The notes under the pieces: generated by a model
Seen by the model: only the letters and a program-made list of their open reading frames with translations
Told to the model about the DNA's origin: nothing
Database searches by the model: none
Program-made: the position numbers and the translations under genes
Shown here: positions 16,375-26,836 of the stretch, in pieces
Numbering within the stretch: position 1 is the first letter of the stretch
Layout: each line of letters opens with the position of its first letter
Source of the DNA: an uncultured Roseburia sp.
GTDB taxonomy: Bacteria > Bacillota > Clostridia > Lachnospirales > Lachnospiraceae
Direction: 5' to 3'
Assembly (NCBI GenBank): GCA_947062675.1
Contig: CAMSQM010000001.1
Span: 1 to 64,000 of the forward strand
Length of the DNA: 64,000 nucleotides

Positions 16375-18519
16375 ATGGCTGAGGAGTTTAGTACAGAGGG
16401 AATGCTGGATATGTATCTCTTCGAGAACGAACAGCTCTTAGAGTCGCTCCAGGAGACCGTCCTTGAGCAGAAGGATGCAGAGTGCTTTGATGAGGACAGT
16501 ATCAATGAGATATTCAGGGCCATGCATACGATCAAGGGTTCCTCTGCAATCATGATGTTTGACAATATAACAGCTGTGGCGCATAAGCTGGAGGATATTT
16601 TTTATTACCTGAGGGAGTCGCATCCGGAGGAAGTTCCGCATCTGGAACTGGTGGATCACGTGCTGGAGGTCTCCGATTTTATCTCAAATGAAATGGATAA
16701 GATCAAGGGCGGGAGTCAGGCGGACGGCGATGCGACGAATCTGATTGCTGGAATGGATAAGTTTTTAAAAAGTATCCAGACAGGAGGGGCTTCCGGAAAA
16801 GCGGGAGTGCCGGAAACAAAGCACGAGGAGCCGAAGCATTTTTACATAGCGCCGGTGGCGACGAGTGCGAGTCATTTTTATAAAATTTTTATTACGTACC
16901 ATCCGGGAACGGAGCTTGTGAATATTCACGCCTATAAGGCGGTGTATGCGTTAAAAGAGCTTGCGGAGGATCTGCTTTATTCCCCGGAAGATATCGTCTC
17001 CAACGAGGAGAGCGCGGAGGTAATCTTAAATGACGGTTTCCGCGTGCTTCTTCAGGCACAGTGCAGCGAGGAGGATATTCGTAAGATTATCGGGGTCGGC
17101 TATGACGTCAAAAAGGTCGATATTTATGAGTGCAGCGGGGAGGAGTTTCTTCAGGGGTTTGACTTTGGGGAGAGCGGACCGCAGATTGATCTGGAATCAG
17201 GCGTGGAAGAAATTGAACAGAAAGCGGCAGCCAAAAGTGAGCAGCCCGCTCCTGCGGCGGCAAAGCCGGCGATGGCTCCGGGAGATTTTGTAATTAAGCC
17301 CAAGGAGTCCGGCAGACCGAAAAAGCTTGTGAAAGAAAAGCCAAAGCCCTCTGAGAAGGCGAGTTTTATCAGCGTGAGCGTGAATAAAATGGATATGCTC
17401 ATGGACTTAATCGGGGAGCTCGTCATTTCCGAGTCCGTTGTGCTGCAGAACCAGGATCTCAGGGTTCCGGGGCTGAATCTTACAAATTTCAATAAAGCGG
17501 CGGCACAGATGTCCAAGATCTCGACAGATCTGCAGAATGTGATTATGTCGATGCGAATGGTTCCGCTGACGAATACGTTCCAGAAGATGAACCGTATTGT
17601 ATTTGACGTCTCGAGGAAGCTTGGCAAGGATATCGAGTTTGAGATGATCGGGGAGACCACGGAGGTGGATAAGAATATTATTGAGCATATCTCGGATCCC
17701 CTGATGCATCTTGTCCGGAATGCGGTCGACCACGGTATAGAGACCGCGGAGGAGCGCGCTGCCAGCGGCAAGACCGAGAAGGCAAAAGTGACGCTCTCCG
17801 CTAAGACCGAGGCTGGAAAGGTCTGGATCAGCGTGGTAGATAACGGCAAGGGGCTTGACCGGGATAAGATCCTGAAAAAAGCCAGAAACCAGGGAATTCT
17901 CGATGAAACCAGGCCGGATTCCACATATTCGGACAAGGAAATCTATCAGTTTATCACCCTGCCGGGCTTTTCGACAAATGAACAGGTGACGGAGTATTCG
18001 GGGCGCGGGGTCGGTATGGATGTCGTGGTCTCCAATATTCAGGCGATCGGTGGCAATCTGGACATTGAGAGTATTCCGGGCGAAGGCAGCACGATGAACC
18101 TTAAGATACCGCTGACTCTGGCGATTATCGACGGAATCGTGATGGAGACCGGAAGATCCACCTTCGTGATTGAGATGAATGTTGTAAAAGAATTTGTCAG
18201 TGTGACCGAGGATATGATGATTCATGAGCCGAACGGGGATGAGTATGTGATGCTGCGGGGAGAATGTTTCCCGGTTCTGCGGCTCGGGGAGTGGTATCAT
18301 CTGACGGATTACAAGAAGAACGTCGAAGACGGCATGATGGTGATCCTTGAGCTGGAAGGCAGGGCGATCTGTGTTCTGGTTGACAGGCTGATCGGCAAGC
18401 AGGAGATCGTCGTAAAACCAATTCCGTCCTATGTCAAAAAGGTAAAGGGGCTGACCGGCTGTACACAGCTCGGCGACGGCAGTATCGCGCTGATACTTGA
18501 TCCCAGCGGTCTGGTGTGA
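16375..18519 (+). CDS. cheA: Chemotaxis histidine kinase CheA
   Basis: 714 residues with the full five-domain layout. P1 HPt has H51 in HTIKGSSAIM. A P2-like regulator-binding domain covers about 160-260. An Ala/Pro/Lys-rich linker follows, then the P3 dimer helices near 330-390. The P4 ATPase has HLVRNAVDHGIE, DNGKGL and GRGVGMDVV. The P5 CheW-like domain fills the last 140 residues. It phosphorylates CheB and the receivers in response to the receptor. AAAGGAG precedes the ATG. The 61 bases before it hold a short inverted G/C-rich stretch but no gene. Confidence 0.96.
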   Translation: MAEEFSTEGMLDMYLFENEQLLESLQETVLEQKDAECFDEDSINEIFRAMHTIKGSSAIMMFDNITAVAHKLEDIFYYLRESHPEEVPHLELVDHVLEVSDFISNEMDKIKGGSQADGDATNLIAGMDKFLKSIQTGGASGKAGVPETKHEEPKHFYIAPVATSASHFYKIFITYHPGTELVNIHAYKAVYALKELAEDLLYSPEDIVSNEESAEVILNDGFRVLLQAQCSEEDIRKIIGVGYDVKKVDIYECSGEEFLQGFDFGESGPQIDLESGVEEIEQKAAAKSEQPAPAAAKPAMAPGDFVIKPKESGRPKKLVKEKPKPSEKASFISVSVNKMDMLMDLIGELVISESVVLQNQDLRVPGLNLTNFNKAAAQMSKISTDLQNVIMSMRMVPLTNTFQKMNRIVFDVSRKLGKDIEFEMIGETTEVDKNIIEHISDPLMHLVRNAVDHGIETAEERAASGKTEKAKVTLSAKTEAGKVWISVVDNGKGLDRDKILKKARNQGILDETRPDSTYSDKEIYQFITLPGFSTNEQVTEYSGRGVGMDVVVSNIQAIGGNLDIESIPGEGSTMNLKIPLTLAIIDGIVMETGRSTFVIEMNVVKEFVSVTEDMMIHEPNGDEYVMLRGECFPVLRLGEWYHLTDYKKNVEDGMMVILELEGRAICVLVDRLIGKQEIVVKPIPSYVKKVKGLTGCTQLGDGSIALILDPSGLV

Positions 18520-18554
18520 CGTGCTGGCGGAATGTAGAAAGGAGCGGTATCGAT

Positions 18555-19097
18555 ATGGATGAATTACAGGAATTTACGGATCCGTACAGCGCGGATACGG
18601 GGCAGGAGGAAGAGCAGGAGAAATATGTGACCTTTAAATCCGGAAATGAATATTTTGCGATACGGATCGAGTATGTGAGCGAAATCATTCAGATTCAGCC
18701 GATTACCATGATTCCGGAGAGCGAGGATTATGTAAAGGGGCTTATCAATCTGCGCGGAAAGATTATTCCGGTTATAGATGTGAGACTGCGCTTCTGCCAG
18801 GAGCCGTTTGAATACAACGACAGGACCTGCATTATCGTGATCAATGTCAATTCGACGATTGTTGGTCTGGTGGTGGAAAAGATTGCAGAGGTAGTTGAGA
18901 TCAGGGAGAAAAAGACGCTGCCACAGTCTTCTGTCGGGCGCTCGGATAAGGCGCAGAATAAGTATGTATTTGCCATTGGAAAAGTGGGCGATTATGTGAA
19001 ACTGCTGCTGGATCCGGAGAGACTGCTGAATGATGTGGAAGGACCGTCAGCAGAACAGGCCGGCGGAGAACCTGCTTTGAAGGAAGAGGAGAAATAG
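18555..19097 (+). CDS. cheW: Chemotaxis coupling protein CheW
   Basis: 180 residues; links the receptor to CheA. The CheW beta-barrel covers about 20-155, with [29 protein letters not shown] and the later VFAIGKV strands. A 25-residue acidic tail follows (EEK end). AAAGGAG at 18538-18544 selects ATG 18555 over an in-frame ATG at 18516 that lies just inside the end of cheA. Confidence 0.93.
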   Translation: MDELQEFTDPYSADTGQEEEQEKYVTFKSGNEYFAIRIEYVSEIIQIQPITMIPESEDYVKGLINLRGKIIPVIDVRLRFCQEPFEYNDRTCIIVINVNSTIVGLVVEKIAEVVEIREKKTLPQSSVGRSDKAQNKYVFAIGKVGDYVKLLLDPERLLNDVEGPSAEQAGGEPALKEEEK

Positions 19098-19101
19098 TGC
19101 T

Positions 19102-20457
19102 ATGAATAACATGAAAATGACAACAAAACTGATTATCGGATTTTCAATTCCGGTTGTTTTAAGTCTGGTGCTTGTCTATATCGGGGCAGGCTCTCTCAGG
19201 GGGATCCTGCAGGCGCCGGATAAGGAACGCTATTATGAATATGCGATTGCAATCTATGCGACTGTGACGGTTGTCGCCGTCATTATCTCAGTGGCGATTG
19301 CGACTTCTCTGGTGAAAGTGATCAGCAAATCGGTGGAGCAGCTTTCCGGTGCGGCAAAGCAGATAGCGATGGGAAATACGAACATCACCATGCACAAGAT
19401 ACATAATGATGAGTTCGGCGAGCTTGTGGATGAATATTCAAAGGTAATCGACAATATCAAGTATCAGGCAGGCATCGCGGAGGAGGTATCCAGAGGAAAT
19501 CTTACCGTTCAGGTAAGTCCGAAATCCTCGGACGATATCCTGGGCAATTCTCTCAAAAAACTGGTGGAGGATAATCATAACGCGATCAGCAATATCAGCG
19601 ATGCGTCCCGCCAGGTGACGACGAGTTCCTCACAGGTGGCGAGTGCGAGCGAGTCCCTGGCACAGGGATCCACGCAGCAGGCGAGCGCGATCCAGCAGAT
19701 CACGGCGTCGATCAATGAGATCGCGGAGAAGACAAAACAGAACGCAGAGGAGGCAAATTCCGCGGCGAAGCTGGTCAATGAGGCAATTGATGATGTAAAA
19801 CAGGGAAATGTTCAGATGCAGGACATGATGTCTGCGATGGAGGATATCAACCGTTCTTCCGAGAGCATTGCAAAGATTATCAAAGTGATCGACGATATCG
19901 CGTTCCAGACCAATATTCTGGCTCTGAATGCGGCGGTGGAGGCTGCGCGCGCCGGGGAGGCGGGCAAAGGCTTTGCGGTCGTGGCGGAGGAAGTGAGGAG
20001 TCTTGCGGCAAAGAGCGCCGCGGCGGCGTCCGAGACGGCGGAACTGATCGAGGATTCCATCCAGAAGGTGGAAGCCGGTTCCAGAATTGCAGATGAGACG
20101 GCGCGGGCACTGGAGACGATCACCAGGATTGTGCAGAAGAGTGAGGTGATTATCCACGGAATCGCGGAGTCCTCGAATTATCAGGCGACGGCAGTGGCAC
20201 AGATTGATCAGGCGGTGGCGCAGGTATCCCAGGTAGTACAGACCAATTCCGCGACGAGCCAGGAGTGTGCGGCAGCCAGCATGGAGCTGTCGGGCCAGGC
20301 GACAAGGATGCGCGAACTTCTTTCTATTTATAATGTGGGAAGCGACGGCGGGCCGGTTTTATCCGGGCGGGACAATGATTATCAGGTGTCTCCCGTCACA
20401 GACACCAGTGTAAACGAACAGATTATCTCGCTGGGAGATGAGTATGGCAAATACTGA
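19102..20457 (+). CDS. Methyl-accepting chemotaxis protein with minimal ectodomain
   Basis: 451 residues. Membrane spans lie at about 9-30 and 48-70, so only about 17 residues are outside. A HAMP domain follows (about 70-122), then a long coiled coil with the conserved tip [19 protein letters not shown] at about 270-290. With no outside sensor domain, it probably senses through the membrane, through HAMP, or from the cytosolic kinase partners. It is the last gene of the chemosensory cluster, 4 bases after cheW. Confidence 0.93.
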   Translation: MNNMKMTTKLIIGFSIPVVLSLVLVYIGAGSLRGILQAPDKERYYEYAIAIYATVTVVAVIISVAIATSLVKVISKSVEQLSGAAKQIAMGNTNITMHKIHNDEFGELVDEYSKVIDNIKYQAGIAEEVSRGNLTVQVSPKSSDDILGNSLKKLVEDNHNAISNISDASRQVTTSSSQVASASESLAQGSTQQASAIQQITASINEIAEKTKQNAEEANSAAKLVNEAIDDVKQGNVQMQDMMSAMEDINRSSESIAKIIKVIDDIAFQTNILALNAAVEAARAGEAGKGFAVVAEEVRSLAAKSAAAASETAELIEDSIQKVEAGSRIADETARALETITRIVQKSEVIIHGIAESSNYQATAVAQIDQAVAQVSQVVQTNSATSQECAAASMELSGQATRMRELLSIYNVGSDGGPVLSGRDNDYQVSPVTDTSVNEQIISLGDEYGKY

Positions 20458-20488
20458 TACAGGGAATTTGTAATATAAATGAAAAGAG

Positions 20489-20532
20489 AGCCGTGTGCGG
20501 CCAGGTAAAGCCTGTCTGCACACGGCTTTTTT
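20489..20532 (+). terminator. Terminator of the chemosensory operon
   Basis: AGCCGTGTGC (20489-20498) pairs with GCACACGGCT (20519-20528), followed by a run of T. It ends the cheA-cheW-receptor transcript. Confidence 0.85.
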
Positions 20533-20637
20533 GTGAGAAAGGTTCCCGATGCGTCTGCCGGAAGAAGGTACGGATACGTGGTTCCCATGCACGACGCGGA
20601 TACGTACGATGCCCGGGGCATAAAGAAACCTGCACCG

Positions 20638-21363
20638 TCAGACGCGGTGCAGGTTTTCCTGCCGGTATTTCTGTTGTCTGAGGGGAATGCGTGCCAGAAC
20701 ATTTCCATAGACAATTGTGTAGAGAAAAACGGCCATCACGATTCCGGTGACAACGTCGAACACGGAATGCTGTTTTAAGAACATTGTGGCGAGAACAATT
20801 GAAAACGCCAGCGCCGCGGAACCATAGCGGACCGCCCTCTTTTTCAGTTCCCCGCCGCGGAAGCTGTCGCAATGCCAGACCGCGATGTTGACGGCGAGCG
20901 AATTGTACACATGAATCGAGGGGAACAGATTCGTGGAGGTATCCGTCTCATAAAGCCACTGCACAAGCTGTACAAACAGATTGCTGCGCTCGAATGTGGC
21001 AGGCCTTAAATAGTGTCCGTTCGGATAGAACGTGGATATCAGGAGGAACACGGTCATCCCGGTGAAAAGCATCGCACAGAGCCTGAAATACTCACCCCGC
21101 TCCTTCCGGTAGAAGTATGCGATGCCCCATGCGACATAGCCGAACCACAGAAGGTAGGGCACGATAAAATATTCACAGAACGGGATCAGGTCGTCCAGCG
21201 CGACGTGGATGACGTGAAAATGGGTTGTCACTGTTTTTTCAAGCCAGGAAAACCAGGGGAGATAAATGAGAAAATACAGCAGCAGAAGCGCATGCCTGTT
21301 TTTCTCGAGAAAAGAGCTGATTCCCATTCTGAGTGTTCCGGCTGTACGGGTTTTCGTGTTCAT
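20638..21363 (-). CDS. PAP2-family membrane phosphatase
   Basis: 241 residues with about six membrane spans. The PAP2 active-site blocks are partly visible: GHYLRPATF, then NLFPSIHVYNSL (first His) and FLKQHSVFDVVTG (second His and Asp). The canonical KxxxxxxRP block appears as YPNGHYLRP. Family members hydrolyse lipid phosphates such as phosphatidate or undecaprenyl pyrophosphate, or act as lipid phosphotransferases. GAGGTG six bases before the ATG at 21361-21363 selects this start. It is divergent from the L,D-transpeptidase gene, and a cell-envelope role is likely but unproven. Confidence 0.82.
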   Translation of the reverse strand: MNTKTRTAGTLRMGISSFLEKNRHALLLLYFLIYLPWFSWLEKTVTTHFHVIHVALDDLIPFCEYFIVPYLLWFGYVAWGIAYFYRKERGEYFRLCAMLFTGMTVFLLISTFYPNGHYLRPATFERSNLFVQLVQWLYETDTSTNLFPSIHVYNSLAVNIAVWHCDSFRGGELKKRAVRYGSAALAFSIVLATMFLKQHSVFDVVTGIVMAVFLYTIVYGNVLARIPLRQQKYRQENLHRV

Positions 21364-21416
21364 AATCATCACCTCATGGAAACTGATACTGGTACTTTTT
21401 GTATATTTCGTCTGCG

Positions 21417-21445
21417 ATTATATCACAGAGGTTTTGCGGAAACAA
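21417..21445 (-). promoter_or_regulatory. Promoter of the PAP2 gene
   Basis: Read on the minus strand: TTGTTT (21445-21440), a 17-bp spacer and TATAAT (21422-21417). It lies about 55 bases before the start codon. Confidence 0.65.
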
Positions 21446-21536
21446 TGATCTTCCGTTTTTTTTAAGAAACATTATCTATATTTTAAGATTTTCCAATGCC
21501 TTAATTTTACAGAAATATTACGATTCTGGCAAATTG

Positions 21537-21564
21537 TTGACAAGACCGCCTGCTTATCTATAAT
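21537..21564 (+). promoter_or_regulatory. Promoter of the L,D-transpeptidase gene
   Basis: TTGACA (21537-21542), 16-bp spacer, TATAAT (21559-21564): both hexamers match consensus. The leader to ATG 21663 is about 90 bases. It diverges from the PAP2 promoter about 95 bases away. Confidence 0.8.
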
Positions 21565-21662
21565 AGTATGTAAGTTCTAAAAGAAAATTAGTATTTTTTT
21601 AGTCTGGATTAATATGTGACAGGTTCTGGAATATGTTTACATATGAGGAAAGGAAGAAGGGA

Positions 21663-23369
21663 ATGAAGAAAAAGAAAAAAATCGTTTGTGCGGCCGGGCT
21701 GATTGTGCTGCTGATGGCAGCGGTTTATCTGGGAGGAGTCCTGTATTTCGGGAGCCATTTCTGCCCGGGGACCAGCATTGACGGTATTCCTGCCGGAGGG
21801 CGCAGTGCGGAGGAAGTGGAGGTCCTGATCCGGAAGGAGATTGATCAATACAGCATAAAACTTGCCGGGAGAGAAGGTGCGGAGGAGACAATTGAGGGAA
21901 GCAGCATCGGGCTGGCTCCGGTTTTTGCCGGAGAAGTGGAGGCGCTGCTGCAGGAGCAGAATGGCTTTGCGTGGCCCGCAGCGCTTTTTACAGAAACACA
22001 GCTGCAGCTCGACCGGGTCGTCTCCTATGATGAAAAAGCGCTGGAAAGCGCGCTGGATGCGCTTTCCATGACAAAGAGTGCAAATCAGCGCAGGCCGGTG
22101 GATGCGTCCTGCAGCCCTTACCGGGAGGGAGAGGGATATTCCCTGATTTCCGCCGATTACGGAACAACACTGAACCGCGGGGTGCTCGCGGAGAAAGTCG
22201 GGGAGGCTGTTCTGGTACTTTCAGACCGGATTGACCTTGATGAGAGCGGCTGCTATGTGGATCCTGAAGTGCCGGACGACGATGAACGGCTGCTCGCGCT
22301 GCTTGAGGAGCTCAATCTTTATGCCGGTACCGTTATTACATATGATTTCGGGGAAAACAGAGAGATTCTCGACGGTGAGACGATCAGCACCTGGCTGTCC
22401 GGCGACAACTGGGAAGTGACAGTAGACGAGGAAAAAGTGCTGGATTTTGTGAAAACACTGGCAAAAAAATATAACACTGCCTACCAGAAAAAAACGCTGA
22501 AAACCTCTTACGGTCAGGAGATTACTATTTCAGGCGGCCATTACGGCTGGAGGATTGATAACGCGGGCGAGACGGAGCAGATTCTGGCGGATTTAAAAGA
22601 GGGTAAGGAAACGGAGCGGGAGCCGGTATATCTGCAGACGGCAAACAGCCACGGGGAGAACGACTATGGGGACTCCTATGTCGAGATCAATCTGACAGCG
22701 CAGCATCTGTTTCTTTACAAAAACGGAAAGCTGGTAATTGAGAGCGATTTTGTCTCCGGCAATGTCTCAAAAGGAAATGCCTCCCCGACGGGAGCGTTTT
22801 CGCTGACCTATAAAACGACTGACGCGGTGCTGCGCGGCGAGGATTACGCGACGCCTGTAAAATACTGGATGCCGTTTGCCGGGGATGTGGGGATGCATGA
22901 TGCCAGCTGGCGGAGCAGCTTTGGGGGTAGTATCTATAAGACCGGAGGTTCTCACGGATGTATTAATATGCCGCCTTCCGCGGCGAAGACGGTATACGAG
23001 AACATTGACAAGGGCTATGCCGTTCTGGTATACACGCTGCCGGGGACAGAGAGTAAGGCGGCGCTGCAGCAGGACGCAGCCGCTGTGGTGAATGCGATCA
23101 ACGCCATCGGAACCGTGACACCCGAGAGTGAGCCTGCGATCGCAAATGCCAGAAATCTTTACAATGCGCTGTCTGCGGAAGCGAAGCCGTATGTCTCCAA
23201 CTATGATGTGCTGACGGCTGCGGAGGCAGCGCTGGCGCAGCTGAAGGCGGGCATGCAGCCTCCACAGGAGCAGGCACCGCAGGATATACCGCCGCAGGAG
23301 CAGCCGCCGCAGGATATACCGCCGCAGGAACCGGTTCCGGAGATGCAGGAAGTGCAGCCGGAGGGATGA
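21663..23369 (+). CDS. L,D-transpeptidase (YkuD domain) with peptidoglycan-binding region
   Basis: 568 residues, membrane-anchored. KKKKK then a hydrophobic span (about 6-28) is a signal anchor. Two PG-binding-4-like repeats cover about 40-330. The YkuD domain (about 340-465) has the SHGCINMP motif, with catalytic Cys about residue 433 and a preceding HDA. It makes 3-3 cross-links in peptidoglycan or attaches proteins. A helical segment follows, then a Pro/Gln/Glu-rich tail repeating PPQ-E/D units. AAGGAAGAAGGG supports ATG 21663 over the in-frame ATG 21633. Confidence 0.9.
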   Translation: MKKKKKIVCAAGLIVLLMAAVYLGGVLYFGSHFCPGTSIDGIPAGGRSAEEVEVLIRKEIDQYSIKLAGREGAEETIEGSSIGLAPVFAGEVEALLQEQNGFAWPAALFTETQLQLDRVVSYDEKALESALDALSMTKSANQRRPVDASCSPYREGEGYSLISADYGTTLNRGVLAEKVGEAVLVLSDRIDLDESGCYVDPEVPDDDERLLALLEELNLYAGTVITYDFGENREILDGETISTWLSGDNWEVTVDEEKVLDFVKTLAKKYNTAYQKKTLKTSYGQEITISGGHYGWRIDNAGETEQILADLKEGKETEREPVYLQTANSHGENDYGDSYVEINLTAQHLFLYKNGKLVIESDFVSGNVSKGNASPTGAFSLTYKTTDAVLRGEDYATPVKYWMPFAGDVGMHDASWRSSFGGSIYKTGGSHGCINMPPSAAKTVYENIDKGYAVLVYTLPGTESKAALQQDAAAVVNAINAIGTVTPESEPAIANARNLYNALSAEAKPYVSNYDVLTAAEAALAQLKAGMQPPQEQAPQDIPPQEQPPQDIPPQEPVPEMQEVQPEG

Positions 23370-23424
23370 GACCGGGAGGAACAGACACAGGTATGACGCC
23401 GTTGCTGACTGCACAGGGGGAATA

Positions 23425-26400
23425 ATGAGAGAATTTGATGTGAGTAAACTGACAGATCCGGAATTTTTCGGTGAAAACTGTATACCGGCACATTCGGATC
23501 ATGTCTGCTACAGGGACTGGGAAGAGGCGGAGGAGGTCCCTGTGGCAGGACTGGGGCAGGGGAGCAGCCTGCGTCTTTTTCTGGACGGCAGCTTTAAATT
23601 CCATTATGCGGAGAATGAGGCGCAGACGATACCGGATTTTGAAAAGGACTCCTGCGACTGCCATGGCTGGAGAGATATCCGGGTACCCGCACATATTCAG
23701 ATGGAAGGTTACGGGACGCCGCAGTATGTCAACACCCAGTATCCCTGGGACGGACGCCAGGAAGTCTGGACGGACGGGATCCCGCAGGAGTATAATCCGG
23801 TGGCTTGCTATGTTAAATACTTTACGCTGCCGGACGCGTGGAGGGGAAACAGGGTCTTTATTTCTTTTCAGGGAGTTGAGAGTGGGTTTGCATGCTGGCT
23901 GAACGGAATATACGTGGGGTATGGCGAGGATAGTTTTACGCCGTCGGAATTTGAACTGACGCCGTTCCTGCGGGAGGGGGAAAACAAGCTGGCGGTGAAG
24001 GTGTACCAGTGGACGATCGGGAGCTGGTGTGAGGATCAGGATTTTTACCGCTTTTCAGGGATTTTCCGGAGTGTATATCTGTATATGACGCCAGGAGTAC
24101 ATGTGCAGGATATCAGAATCCGTCCGATTGTGGATGAAACGCTCACCTGCGCGGAGCTGCGGGTGGAGCTTAAAGCATTTGTGGAGGAAGGACCGGGACG
24201 CGTCCGTGTGAGTCTGCGGGATATGGGACGTCTGGATACGGCGGAGAGTCTTTCGGGTGGATATAAAGGAACCGTGATATCTGAAACGGAGGAGGTTCTC
24301 GCGGAGGAGTGCCGTTTTTCCCGGACCGTGAGGGATCCGAAGCTATGGAGTGCGGAACAGCCGTATCTGTATGAACTCCGACTGGAGGTGTATGACGCGG
24401 AAGGGAATCGCACGGAGGTGATATCCCAGAAAACCGGCTTTCGCCGTTTTGAGATAAAAGACGGACTGATGTGTCTGAACGGGAAGAGGATTGTCTTTCA
24501 GGGAGTGAACCGCCACGAGTTCAGCTGCCTGACAGGGCGTGTGGTAAGCCTGGAGGAGACGGTTCAGGATCTTGTGACGATGAAACAGAACAATATCAAT
24601 GCCATCAGGACGAGTCATTACCCGAATGGCACGGGGCTTTACGAGCTCTGCGACCGGTATGGAATCTATCTGCTGGCGGAAAATAACCTCGAATCCCATG
24701 GGACCTGGGAGGCGGCGATGCGCGGCGCGGCACCGGTGGAAGGGATTGTGCCGGGGGATAATAAAAAGTGGGAGGCCAGGATGCTCTCACGTGTCAATTC
24801 CGGCTATCAGAGAGACAAAAATCATCCTTCGGTACTGATCTGGTCCTGCGGAAATGAGTCTTACGGCGGAAAAGTCATTTATGCGATGGCGCAGGAATTC
24901 CGCCGGCTTGACCCGGACCGGCCTGTGCATTACGAGGGGATCAACAATGACCGCCGTTACAGCGACAGCAGCGATATAGAGAGTCAGATGTATTTCAGCG
25001 TGGAGGGGATTCTGAAAAATCTTGCATGGCAGAAAGAAAAACCGTTTATTCTCTGCGAATACGCACATGCCATGGGAAATTCCTGTGGTGCGATGCACAA
25101 ATACACCGAACTGGCGGAGAGAGAACTGCGCTATCAGGGCGGGTTTATCTGGGATTATATCGATCAGTCCATTCTGAAGCGGAACCGCTATGGAAAGGAA
25201 TTCCAGGCATATGGCGGGGATTTTCTGGAGCGTCCCACAGATTACAATTTTAGTGGAAACGGGATCTGCTATGCCGGAGGGCGCAGGCCTTCCCCGAAAA
25301 TGCAGGAGGTAAAATATAACTACCAGAATATTCGCATCACTTTTGAAGAAAATGCGTTTACCGTGGTCAACAAAAGTCTTTTCTGCAATACCGCGGAATA
25401 CGACTGCTTCCTTCTGCTGCAGCGGGATGGAATCACGGTTGACAAAAGAAAAATGGCGGCAGAAGTAGAGCCGCTCTCCACGGGGACATATGCATTGCCG
25501 GAGGCATTTGCAGAGCAGATCGCATCAGGACAGAAGAGGTCGGAATACGCCGTAACGGTATCATTTTGTTTAAAAAAAGATATGCTCTGGGCCAGGGCGG
25601 GACATGAGACTGCGTTCGGGCAGAAGATATACCCGGTTATGGCCGGCGGCGGGGCTGCGGCGCTCCCCACGGCAGAGCCGGTAATCCTTACAATGCCGGA
25701 TATTCCGGAAACTGCCGCGCTGATGGGCAGATGTGCGCGGCCTGCGGTAGTGCAGCCGGCAAAACGCATCCGTGTGATTCACGGGACGAATAATACAGGC
25801 GTAAAGGGAGAGCATTTTGACGTGCTGTTTTCCGGCTTAAACGGCGGGCTGGTGTCATACCGTTATCTTGGGTGTGAAATGCTGGAAAAAATTCCGATGC
25901 CGCAGTTCTGGCGTGCGCCGGTGGATAATGACTGCGGAAACCGGATGACGGCCCATATGGCACAGTGGAAGATCGCAGGTCTCTATGCTGCGGCGGACAG
26001 GACGGCCGGTCTGCTTCCGGCCGTTGAGGAAAACGGGGACAGCGTATCAGTAACTTATGTTTACAACATGCCGACGACGCCTGAGAGCCGTTGTCAGGTG
26101 ACATACACGGTATTTGCGGACGGTACCGTGGAGACCAGGCTCTCTTATGAGCCGGTTTCAGGACTGCCGGATATGCCGGAATTCGGAATGCTTTTTCAGC
26201 TGGGCGCGGAATATGACAGACTCACCTGGTACGGCTGCGGACCACAGGAGACGTATGCGGACCGCAGAACAGGCGCCAGGCTTGGAATCTTTAAAAACCG
26301 TGTGTATGATAATCTGGCTGAATATCTGGTGCCGCAGGAATGTGGAAATAAGGTCGGTGTGCGCTGGGCAAAAGTGACGGATGAGAGGGGCCGGGGCATG

Positions 26401-26631
26401 CTGTTTGCGGGGGAAGAACTATCTTTCTCGGCGTTGCCGTATACGCCGCATGAGCTGGAGAATGCGATGCATGCGTATGAGCTCCCGCCGGTACATCACA
26501 CGGTGGTGCGTGTGGCGAAAGCCCAGATGGGCGTTGGCGGGGATGACAGCTGGGGCGCGCCGGTGCATCCGGAGTATCATCTCGATGTGACAGGGCCGGT
26601 GACGTTTGCGTTCCGGTTTTGTGGAATATGA
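23425..26631 (+). CDS. lacZ: Beta-galactosidase, glycoside hydrolase family 2
   Basis: 1068 residues, the length of LacZ-type enzymes. Order: sugar-binding jelly roll, Ig-like domain, TIM barrel, Ig-like domain, and the large Bgal small-chain domain. The acid/base Glu is about E478 in WSCGNESYGG and the nucleophile about E545 in ILCEYAHAMGN. NRHEFSCLTG and RTSHYPN are other active-site blocks. No signal peptide is present, so it acts in the cytosol on lactose or related galactosides after uptake. No sugar transporter or regulator adjoins it. A spacer of 55 bases after the transpeptidase gene may allow read-through. Confidence 0.93.
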   Translation: MREFDVSKLTDPEFFGENCIPAHSDHVCYRDWEEAEEVPVAGLGQGSSLRLFLDGSFKFHYAENEAQTIPDFEKDSCDCHGWRDIRVPAHIQMEGYGTPQYVNTQYPWDGRQEVWTDGIPQEYNPVACYVKYFTLPDAWRGNRVFISFQGVESGFACWLNGIYVGYGEDSFTPSEFELTPFLREGENKLAVKVYQWTIGSWCEDQDFYRFSGIFRSVYLYMTPGVHVQDIRIRPIVDETLTCAELRVELKAFVEEGPGRVRVSLRDMGRLDTAESLSGGYKGTVISETEEVLAEECRFSRTVRDPKLWSAEQPYLYELRLEVYDAEGNRTEVISQKTGFRRFEIKDGLMCLNGKRIVFQGVNRHEFSCLTGRVVSLEETVQDLVTMKQNNINAIRTSHYPNGTGLYELCDRYGIYLLAENNLESHGTWEAAMRGAAPVEGIVPGDNKKWEARMLSRVNSGYQRDKNHPSVLIWSCGNESYGGKVIYAMAQEFRRLDPDRPVHYEGINNDRRYSDSSDIESQMYFSVEGILKNLAWQKEKPFILCEYAHAMGNSCGAMHKYTELAERELRYQGGFIWDYIDQSILKRNRYGKEFQAYGGDFLERPTDYNFSGNGICYAGGRRPSPKMQEVKYNYQNIRITFEENAFTVVNKSLFCNTAEYDCFLLLQRDGITVDKRKMAAEVEPLSTGTYALPEAFAEQIASGQKRSEYAVTVSFCLKKDMLWARAGHETAFGQKIYPVMAGGGAAALPTAEPVILTMPDIPETAALMGRCARPAVVQPAKRIRVIHGTNNTGVKGEHFDVLFSGLNGGLVSYRYLGCEMLEKIPMPQFWRAPVDNDCGNRMTAHMAQWKIAGLYAAADRTAGLLPAVEENGDSVSVTYVYNMPTTPESRCQVTYTVFADGTVETRLSYEPVSGLPDMPEFGMLFQLGAEYDRLTWYGCGPQETYADRRTGARLGIFKNRVYDNLAEYLVPQECGNKVGVRWAKVTDERGRGMLFAGEELSFSALPYTPHELENAMHAYELPPVHHTVVRVAKAQMGVGGDDSWGAPVHPEYHLDVTGPVTFAFRFCGI

Positions 26632-26639
26632 CAGAACAA

Positions 26640-26679
26640 AGAGAGCCGGATTTTCCTTTTGCGGAAGGTCCGGCTCTCT
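26640..26679 (+). terminator. Strong hairpin after lacZ
   Basis: AGAGAGCCGGA (26640-26650) pairs perfectly with TCCGGCTCTCT (26669-26679), with further TTCC/GGAA pairing inside. No T run follows, so it may protect the 3' end rather than stop transcription by itself. Confidence 0.55.
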
Positions 26680-26836
26680 GGCTGTGCTGTGCAGAAAAAA
26701 TGCGCTCCGTGGAGGAGCCGCAGTGCGAATCGCGGAATCTGATACAGAAAGCGGGGAAAATGCGGCCCGCGTACAGGGATGCTTCCTGAAAAATTCAGTG
26801 TGTGGACAGGATGGCGGAGACATTGTTCAACGGGTG

